Source: Amoebophrya sp. A120 (taxonomy: Eukaryota > Sar > Dinophyceae > Syndiniales > Amoebophryaceae). Taken from it: a DNA stretch of 64,000 bases. Location of the stretch: positions 5,268,258-5,332,257 of the forward strand of contig CAJINV010000004.1 of the NCBI GenBank assembly GCA_905178155.1, given 5' to 3'. Both the position numbers and the translations under genes were made by a program. Positions within the stretch are counted from its first letter, which is position 1. The number at the start of each line of letters is the position of its first letter. The notes beneath the pieces are model-generated. The model did no database searches, had not been told where the DNA came from, and saw only the letters and a program-made list of their open reading frames with translations. Of the stretch, positions 56,964-64,000 are shown piece after piece.

Positions 56964-57899
56964 TATTTCTACAAGGATCTTATCACTTTGATGCTTGTCC
57001 TTGTTTGTTGCAAGATGAAGAACCCCGCTCCTTTTTGAAAAGCAAGTGGTTTCTTACTTACTTACCCCAACAAGCAGGACCTAGCTACGACAGAACCTCC
57101 ACAACCCGTGAAGCTCCTGCTGTTGCTTTGCATCTGTGCAGCTGCCCATGTTGATCCCACGTCGCCCGTCCAGATTATAACTGCCGATCGCGTGGTGGTC
57201 TTCTCCAAAAGCGGCGGCCTGAAGCAGGACCACCTGCACGTCCTCGCTCCGCCCCCCACAACGGCCTCCACGCCGGGTGTAGTGCAACAAGAGATTGACA
57301 CACGGATGAAAACAACCCGGTGACTGATAGCTGGTGCTCTGGCCCAACAACAACGAGCAGAACGACAACGACCGCCTCCACCGATCTCCTGATATAATAA
57401 TTTCACGATCTAGCACAAAAGAACTACCCAGGCTGCATTTATTTTTGTTGGGACAAGATCTTCAAGTACCTGTACCACGACGGGCACATCAATAAAATGA
57501 AAATGCGAGAAGAACGAAGTAGAAGAAAAAGATGCAATAAAAACCGATTCACACGATCTTCCAAGAATGTTGAACTCGGAAAACAAATCAATCTTTGCCA
57601 AAAATTATTTCTTCAGTAAAACTCGGCGCAGAAGTGTCTTTGTAAAAAAGCTTCTGTCGTCTGGCCACCACCAGATTCCTCGAATGGAGTCCGCTTACGT
57701 ACTTGGTCTAGTTCAACAGCCCACAGACGAACTGCATCGATCTCGTCCACAAGAATCGATATAGTACTTTATTCATTCTAAGTTGTTGTACAACTTGTGT
57801 TTGTAGTATTTATTACTTAGCACGGAGCTGCAGCACGCCCCTGCGTTCTAAAAATAATACTTAAACTGCCAGTAAACTTTCGGAGTACAGGACTACAAC
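56964..57899. other. Spacer between gene 1 and gene 2
   Basis: It should hold the gene 1 3' flank and the gene 2 leader. A donor-like GGGTAAGTAAG sits at about 57,057-57,068 on the minus strand, so an upstream leader exon joined by an ordinary intron is possible. Open frames on either strand show no domain. A plus-strand frame at 57,108 looks like a signal peptide but lacks an ATG. Confidence 0.5.
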
Positions 57900-60800
57900 T
57901 TACAGATCATTCCTGTCTCTTGCCGCCGTCAGAGCCCGGCGACTGTTGTCTACGATGGCGTCGATGCGAAGCGCGAGAATGTGCAGCACGTGTCCATTCC
58001 CAGTGCCGATGCGGTGCTTGATGTTCATCGTGGCCCCACTGGAATATCGTAGGAACCGGTAGTGGCTGGTGCAACCATTGACCACGTAGATGTGGCTTTC
58101 GCGCTTCTTCGGTGCTGGCGCCATGTCGAACGTCTCTCCGCTGGCTGCCATCTCCAGTTGCAGCCCGCCCTTCCGGTGGCCCCAGCCCTGGTCCTTCCAG
58201 TCCACAAAAACGCGCAGCCCCAGGACCCGGCCCGCCGGCAGCACCACCTCCGCCGCCGTCCCGTTCACCAGCAGTGGGCGAAAATCGTCGAAGAAGTATA
58301 GCTTGCAAATATGTCTGGGTGAGTTGTGACGCATGTCAGTGACTAAAAAGTGCACTGTAGAAGTGCGCCGCCAAGCATGACAAGTTTTCTCGTGCTTCTG
58401 TGCTGCGTATTCCTAATGAGAAACTGCGTTTTTGCACGACAGGCGAGAGAGGCTGCTTCTAGCTGCCACGCAATATTACAGAGTGCGGAGAAGTCATGCC
58501 AGACAAGCATGACAGGTCTCGCAATCTTCCAGACCCAGACAGACACATTATATTTGCAGTCGATAAGAAGGGGGGGCCGTCAATGTAAAGCTCGTGGGCA
58601 TTGCTCACCGACGCAAACTCGAATATCAAATGTAAAAATGTCTGGGTCTGGAAGGGTGCCAGCCTTGTCATGCAGGTTTTCCATGACCCATGAGGTCTGG
58701 TATGCGGGACATAGCATGACAGATTATGTGAGAGTTCTATCATGCCTATCCTGCACGGGAAACTGCCTCTCGATTACGTCAAAAGTGGACAGCTTTTGGT
58801 AACAATGCAACACAGATTTTTACATGCTTCAGATTTAGCATGACAAGTTGCTTTGTTCCAGCAGACCCAGACATTTTCGCATTTGATATCGAACAGCTTC
58901 ACACCATAGTGGGCGAGGTCGTAGTAGGTGTCCAGATTGTCCGCCGACGGCACGCGCCGCGCAACGGCGTCGAAGCCGGCCAGCGCGGGCGGGTGGAGGT
59001 CGGCCTGATCCTCCAGTATCTGGATCTCTCAAAAGGAAAAATCCCCCCTCCGCCCCATATCGGAAACGAAACTTGTGCCGCTGCATTTTTTGAGAAGTAC
59101 ACAACTCGACTTGTATTGCTAGAAGGCCAACAAGAGCCGCAGCTGTGGCCTCGTTTATTGCAGGCCATTGGTCATGCTGTTTCCCACTTCCAGCTGCCTC
59201 CTGTCGTAACATACTGAAGACGCAAGGCTTTCCCACGCCACCCGGCACTACAGCGCGCATCTTTTCCCTTCTAGCAATGACATTGTGACCACAAATCTGC
59301 ATCACAGATTTCCGTTTTGATATCATGGGAAGGAGGGATTTTTCTTCTTGATAGGATCCCGCACACGTTTAAAATCTCCGTAGCGCCGGGCGCTCCGACG
59401 CGCGCCGTGTCCCACGCAACGTAGAATTCCCGCACAACCCGCCCCAGCAGGGGGATTATCAAATGCAAATATGTCTGGGTCTGGAAAATTGTAATGCTAA
59501 AAGTGAATGATAGACGCACTGCAATGCGCAACTATGCATGACAAATTTCTTGGCTGCCATGTCTTACGTATTCCGGATGGCAAAGTGCGTTTTTGCATGA
59601 CAGGTAAGTGGGCCTTTTCGTGCCTATGCAACACAGATTCTCGAGTCATACCAGACAAGCATGACAAACTTGCATTCTTCCAGACCCAGACATTTTTACA
59701 TTTGATAGGGATGTCCACGTAGCGAAAGGCGGGGTCGTACAGGGTGGCCACATTCACGGGGGCCGTCACGGAAGCATCCGCGGGGTGGGCCACGCTTTGA
59801 ATGCGATCGGGGTGGGCCGGGTCCAGGTTGCCCAGCGCCGTCTCCTCAGAGGCATCGTTTCTCACATAGACTCGTGCTTTCTTGAGACGGTTCTCGCGCC
59901 CGCTTATTGCGAGGAAAAATTAAATCCCCCCCTCCCCATACAGACGAGGCACGCCTGCGGCGATTCGTATGGATTGCAAAAGTGTCTGGGTCTGGAAGAT
60001 TGCCAGGTTTGTCATGCAGGTTTTCCATAACGCATGAGGTCTGGTATGTAGGACATAGCATGACAGATTCTGCGAAGCCTTTCCAATGCCTATCCTGCAT
60101 GAGAAACTGCCTCTCGATTAGGTCAAAAGTGCACAACCTTTGGCAATCATGCAAGACTGTCTTTTGCCTGCTTCAGATGTAGCATGACAAGTTGCATTCT
60201 TCCAGACCCAGACATTTTTACATTTGATAGTTCGTTTGCAGTGCTGATTTGTGACCACAAATCCGCCCCGTCCTATGCAAGAAGGCAAGCCCACCGGCTC
60301 CGCCGCATTATACCGGCGGTTTGTGATGCTGTTGGTCCTTCAGTGTAGTCATACTGGGCGGGTATGTCAAACCCTCTCTGCTCAGGCTTAGCATATGCCT
60401 GCAGTTTTTCTACTGCAAGACAAACCGGAAATGTAGTGCTGTAAGCAAATCCAGCATCAGAAATTTCGTTTCGGTGTGGGGAGGGGGGTTTTATTTCCTT
60501 TTGGTAACGCTCTTGCCCGCCTCACTCGTGTACGCAGCCCCGTAGTTGTACAGCCGCCAAATCGCGACTGCGCGCTGCCCGCCCTCGGAATCCTTAAACT
60601 TGGCGAACCAGTAAGGTGCGCCGTCGCCCTCCGCCGAGTGCCAACAGCTGCCGTGCCGTGTCGGGTTGGGCGACATGTAGAAGGGGAGCCCCGTGCCCGT
60701 CTTATCGCGAGGAAAAATCCGCGCCGCGCCCCATATCGACGAAACGGCACGCCTCAGAAACTTTGCAATGCGGATTTGTGGCCACAAATCGCGTCTGTCT

Positions 60801-63800
60801 TGCAAGAAGGCAACTCCACAGGCTCCGCCGCATTATGCCGGCGGTCTGTGATGCTGGTGGGCCTACAGAAAAGACGTTTCTCATGCTAAACGCCTAGGCC
60901 AGCCCCTCTCTACTCAGGCGTGATATGGGCCTGCAGTCCTTCACTGCAAGACGCAACTGATTTGTGTACGCAAATCCAGCATCAGAAACTTCGTAGCGAT
61001 ATGGGGAGGGGAGATTTTTCCTTCTGATACGTCTGCGTGGTGTGTTGCGAAGCGGTCGCGTACCACCGCGGGGTCGTTTCCCCCAAGTCGTTCACGCCCT
61101 CCGAACTTATGCAAGAAAAAAACTGTGTAAGTGTAACTCTGTAATGCAAAACAAGCAAGAGAGTTACTACACCTGGCATGCCAGACAGCCATGAAGTCCT
61201 CTTTCCATGTGTGTTTTCCCATTCCCTTACAACCCACGCATGACAGTTTTTCTCTGTCATGTAGAGCAAATCTGTGATGCTGTCAGCCAAAGAAAGTTAA
61301 TACACTAACGCAGTTACTTTTTATTTTCTTGGATAGAACTTCGCCACGAGCTAAGGTCCCCCTGCCCTACCATCGGTGCGGCGCCGTTGCAGGCGGGGTT
61401 CTCCATGGAAACCTTGGTGGGGGTCGCCCCCGGCGCGCGTCGGGGCCACGAGTTTGTCCGCCGCACAAACGTCGAGGTGGTGCTTGTGCTCGTGGTGACA
61501 GGGGGTGGTGCCGCCGTGGCTGTCGGTACCGGCGTGGTGCTGGTTCTTATATGCATTGCAAAAGTATCGAAATTGTAGCAATTGCAGCCATGGCGCATGA
61601 CGAATCCCGATGCTTCAGGTTCAGCATTAAACCACCATTATAAATGCTATTTCTCTCCTTCAGAAAAGAACTTGTGACGCAAGTTATATACCAGTACGAT
61701 ACTTTTGCAAGTATGCATATGTTGACGTGACAGACAAATCTTCGTAGATCCAGATGCCACACCAGCAAAGGCTTCCGTCCAGCCCCGGACCGGAGGTCGG
61801 TCCGGCGATTTGCAGTTTGTGCAGCCACTTGTTCACCGGAACCCAGACGCCATCGGCAGCCATGACAATCCCAGACGTCATCACGGCGGTGGGGGCTTCC
61901 AGCAGGACGCCGTTCTGATCGTAGTACTCCAAGGACGCGTAGGATTGGAAATTATTCTTACAGGCATCGTTGTCCCCCCGTTTGAAAATCATGAAACCGC
62001 TAACGTAGTGGAGCGCCCCGTCGCGAAACTCTGCGGCCCAAAACTGCCTGGAGAGGCCTCCGCGTTGCAGCTTCTATCCACTGCAAATATGTCATGTCTG
62101 GGTCCTCTGGAAGATTGCAAGGTTTGTCATGCAGGTCTCGCATGGCCCATGAGGTCTTGAATGCAGGGCCTTGCATAACAAATTCTGCAGTGAGGTCTCT
62201 ATCCTCCGTATCTTCCTGCATGAGAAACTCCCTCTCCACTTGCACTTGGTCGAAGCAAGGTCGGAAGCTTTTGCTAATCACGCTGACGAAACACAGATTT
62301 TTGAATGATTCAGATTCAGCATGACAAGTTGCAGTGTTCCAGATCCAGACATATATACATTTGATAGGTTCAAACACACACTGATGTCCGAGGCGATTAT
62401 ATTGGTCCCGGACCCCCATCGTATGCAAGAAAAAAGCTGTGATGTAGGTGTAACTCTGTAATGCAGAAAATGCAAGAGAGTTACGCCTGTCATGCCAGAC
62501 AGCCACGCAGTCCTCTTCCCATGTGTGTTAGTTTTCCCTTACAAGCCACGCATGACAGGATTTTTGTTTCATGTAGAGCAACTCTGTGATGCTGTCAGCC
62601 AAAGAAAGTTACACTAACACAGTTTTTTTTCTTGGGTACCTCGAGAGGAAAAATCGTACTCCGGTCTCAGCAACACCTGCGCCGCTGTGACCCAAGCGGC
62701 GCCCGAGAATGTGGCAGACAGAGCTCGCACCGAGACAAGCGTGCCGACCATAGGCTCGGCTAGCAGGTTGCAGTCGCTCATGCGGTAGTAAACGAAGTCC
62801 GGGTTGACGGAAGGCGTGCAGCCATCCTGAAAAAGCCAACACTCGCCGTTGCTTCCTATTGAATGTAAAAACGTCGTGGCTCCCACCCTGGACTCAAGTT
62901 CTTGGAAACTTAGCAACACAAATGGTCCAAAAGCTTTGGAAGTAACGCATGGCGCATCACAAATTCTGTCAATCTTATACTTTTTATACTTATTAATACA
63001 GCATTACAAATTCCAAAACACGACGTAGAAATGTCGCTCATGCTCATGGGGATGCGCATTACAAACGTTCGCGTACCTGTACATGCAAATCTGCCTGACA
63101 AGAACTATGGGCGGGCGGGAACGTCTTTACTGAGGATAGTTCTCGTGAAAAACCCACCGCAATTTGGGGTGTTCGCGCACTGGTAGCGGCACTCGGCGAC
63201 GCTGTAAACCCGATCGTTGTAATAAATGCCCGACCCGAGCTGCTTGTCGTTCATATTCGCGCAGGCGCCCTGGAAGGTGGAGGGGCAGGAGGTCCCATCG
63301 ACGCGGGGCACGTACGCCTTACACTTTGCCTGGTTTTGCGCCATACTCCAGTGCTGCCATCCTGCCGCCGAGGATTGCGTACAGCCGTCCACAAAGTACA
63401 TAGCCTGCGCCTGCCCGTTGTTCTGGTTGCGAAACATCGCCACGCAGTTGTTGTCGTAGCCGCGGCCCCGACAAAACAGGTCGTAGTCGGTAATCTTGGT
63501 GTTGGCAACATTGGTCTGGTCCACCGTGGCAATGTCACTACCCGCGATCGCGAGGGAGTTAAATTCGTTGCACGCCCCGCCCCACACCGCGGGGCAAACG
63601 CGGCCCTTCAGCTGACACTGATTTAAGGAGTATTTTCTCCACCACGGCCCAATCCACCACGTGCAGCCCGAAGAGAGAAGATCGCACGTACTGCCTGCGC
63701 CTGTGCCGACAATGAAGTCCGCGCAACCATCCGTCATCGCGCACAGATACCGGCACTCCTCCTTCGAGTAAGGTCGGTCTGAGAAGAGACCGACCCTTTT

Positions 63801-63956
63801 GTCCTGCCATTGGCCGCAGCCACTTGTCATTCGGATTACGGGGTGTGGAGCGAAAGTGCGAAGACGAACCACACAGAAAAGACTCACTACCAGTCGGGAA
63901 CAATATCCAAAGGGATGCAGTTGGTCTCTCAAATAGGGATAGCCGGAAGGTTGAGG
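57900..63956 (-). CDS. Gene 1: secreted-type PAN/Apple and discoidin-like protein, 5' end unresolved
   Basis: Twelve exons (63956-63139, 62856-62639, 62421-62367, 62074-61720, 61549-61336, 61107-61030, 60702-60507, 59904-59708, 59456-59354, 59026-58889, 58623-58566, 58296-57900) are joined across eleven introners. One 5-nt target copy is dropped each time. The 2,772 nt keep one frame to the stop at 57900-57902, giving 923 residues. The first exon has two Cys-rich PAN/Apple-like modules (CGQWQDKRVG, CRYLCAMTDGCADFI; CRYQCANTPNCGGFF). Later parts (CWHSAEGDGAPYWFAKF, AVAIWRLYNYG; FYVAWDTARVG) look like discoidin/F5-8C or PA14-type beta-sandwich modules. No C-terminal anchor is visible. The frame is closed upstream by a TAG at 63957, so the true start or another exon lies near or beyond the window edge. 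Binding of carbohydrate or protein is plausible; function is unknown. Confidence 0.78.
58297..58565. mobile_element. Introner, family A, truncated left TIR
   Basis: The left end starts TATAGCTTGCAAATATGTCT and loses the GGTCTGGAAG part. Perfect target duplication AGAAG. Excision joins DGPPF to FDDFR in frame. Confidence 0.88.
58624..58888. mobile_element. Introner, family A
   Basis: Family A TIRs and a perfect target duplication TCGAA. Excision joins GVKLFE to FASVS in frame. A 58-bp exon separates it from the next introner. Confidence 0.92.
59027..59353. mobile_element. Introner, family B
   Basis: Family B TIRs with TCTC instead of TATC at the left tip. Perfect target duplication GGATC. 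Excision joins NVCGIQ to ILEDQ in frame. Confidence 0.9.
59457..59707. mobile_element. Introner, family A
   Basis: Family A TIRs and a perfect target duplication GGGAT. Excision joins RYVDIP to LLGRV in frame. Confidence 0.92.
59905..60506. mobile_element. Introner, family B, host of a nested introner
   Basis: Family B TIRs. Target copies CCGCT and ACGCT. It is 602 bp because a family A introner sits inside at 59968-60229; without that it would be about 335 bp. Excision joins AGKSV to RENRL in frame. Confidence 0.9.
59968..60229. mobile_element. Introner, family A, nested inside a family B introner
   Basis: Complete family A element with both TIRs. Its target copies ATTCG and GTTCG lie in family B sequence, not in an exon. 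It shows these elements move into non-coding DNA too. Confidence 0.9.
60703..61029. mobile_element. Introner, family B
   Basis: Family B TIRs and a perfect target duplication CGTCT. Excision joins QHTTQT to GTGLP in frame. Confidence 0.92.
61108..61335. mobile_element. Introner, family H
   Basis: Family H TIRs and a perfect target duplication GAACT. Excision joins SSWRSS to EGVND in frame. Confidence 0.92.
61550..61719. mobile_element. Introner, family E (170 bp), decayed target flanks
   Basis: Family E ends. Flanks TCTTA and TGTTG match poorly. Dropping 5 nt joins SVTST to TSTTP in frame. Confidence 0.84.
62075..62366. mobile_element. Introner, family A
   Basis: Family A TIRs with small insertions (ATGTCATGTCTG in the left arm). 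Target copies GCTTC and GGTTC. Excision joins SVCLNL to QRGGL in frame. Confidence 0.88.
62422..62638. mobile_element. Introner, family H
   Basis: Family H TIRs. Target copies CATCG and CCTCG. Excision joins DFSSRG to GSGTN in frame; the 55-bp exon next to it encodes only about 18 residues. Confidence 0.89.
62857..63138. mobile_element. Introner, family C, decayed target flanks
   Basis: Family C TIRs, strongly changed. Flanks CTTCC and GTTCT match at three of five positions. Excision joins GFFTRT to NGECW in frame, restoring the Cys-rich module. Confidence 0.84.
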
Positions 63957-64000
63957 CTAGTCCCCAATTACTGCGCAGATTCTTAGCATTCACGGTATGC

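Noticed and set aside
57108-57323. Plus-strand frame with a signal-peptide-like start (KLLLLLCICAAAH)
   Set aside because: It begins with GTG rather than ATG, is only about 70 codons long and has no further support. The neighbouring genes are all on the minus strand.
1043-63138. CRISPR-like arrays, because short GCATGACAAG-type boxes recur at intervals
   Set aside because: The boxes are degenerate, lie in both directions and occur inside TIR elements of a eukaryotic genome. There are no uniform repeats or spacers.
1-64000. tRNA, rRNA, spliced-leader RNA genes and spliced-leader acceptor sites
   Set aside because: I looked for cloverleaf-like and conserved rRNA sequences and for the dinoflagellate spliced-leader sequence and saw none I could defend by eye.

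Overview
ORGANISM. This is nuclear DNA of a protist. The evidence is genes of tens of kilobases broken into many small exons, six ordinary GT-AG introns, mosaic extracellular proteins of metazoan/alveolate type, and three genes in a row on one strand. The introns are mostly mobile DNA: short elements with terminal inverted repeats (TIRs), 5-bp target-site duplications (TSDs) and no GT-AG ends. As far as I know, introner elements of this type (TIRs, short TSDs, non-canonical splice ends) are best known from the parasitic dinoflagellate Amoebophrya (Syndiniales). I infer an Amoebophrya-like alveolate; other introner-rich protists cannot be excluded from sequence alone.

LAYOUT. All three genes are on the minus strand, so they read from high to low coordinates. 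Gene 1 (57,900 to about 63,956, 5' end not resolved) encodes a secreted-type protein with PAN/Apple-like and discoidin-like modules. Gene 2 (6,523 to 56,963) encodes a giant membrane-anchored mosaic protein of about 8,332 residues: a long low-complexity N-terminal region, one hydrophobic segment, then an ectodomain with a Notch-type repeat, EGF repeats, a Cys-rich and Calx-beta-like region, filamin-like repeats, PA14, CCP/sushi arrays, LamG-like modules, a second PA14 and a C-terminal CUB domain. Gene 3 (877 to 4,868) encodes an acidic, Ser/Thr-rich protein of 1,031 residues with one membrane segment. Intergenic spacers at 1-876, 4,869-6,522 and 56,964-57,899 show no convincing gene.

INTRONS. 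I located 86 introner elements: 3 in gene 3, 71 in gene 2, and 12 in gene 1, one of which sits inside another. They fall into about 13 TIR families, called A to M here, each named by its ends. Nearly every element begins and ends with TA and is flanked by a 5-bp direct repeat. Removing the element plus one repeat copy keeps the reading frame at all 85 intron positions. The summed exon lengths of the three gene models (3,096, 24,999 and 2,772 nt) are each divisible by three, with no internal stop in the junctions I read. Coordinates below give the element without its TSD.

NESTED DNA. One family A introner (39,257-44,026) is swollen to 4.8 kb by two further insertions: a 3,974-bp element with 65-bp TIRs and an 8-bp TSD, and a 514-bp element with a 9-bp TSD that carries a perfect 62-bp palindrome next to telomere-like repeats. 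A separate 1.24-kb insertion in gene 2 (55,054-56,290) is flanked by an exact 73-bp duplication of coding sequence. No transposase was recognised anywhere in the window.
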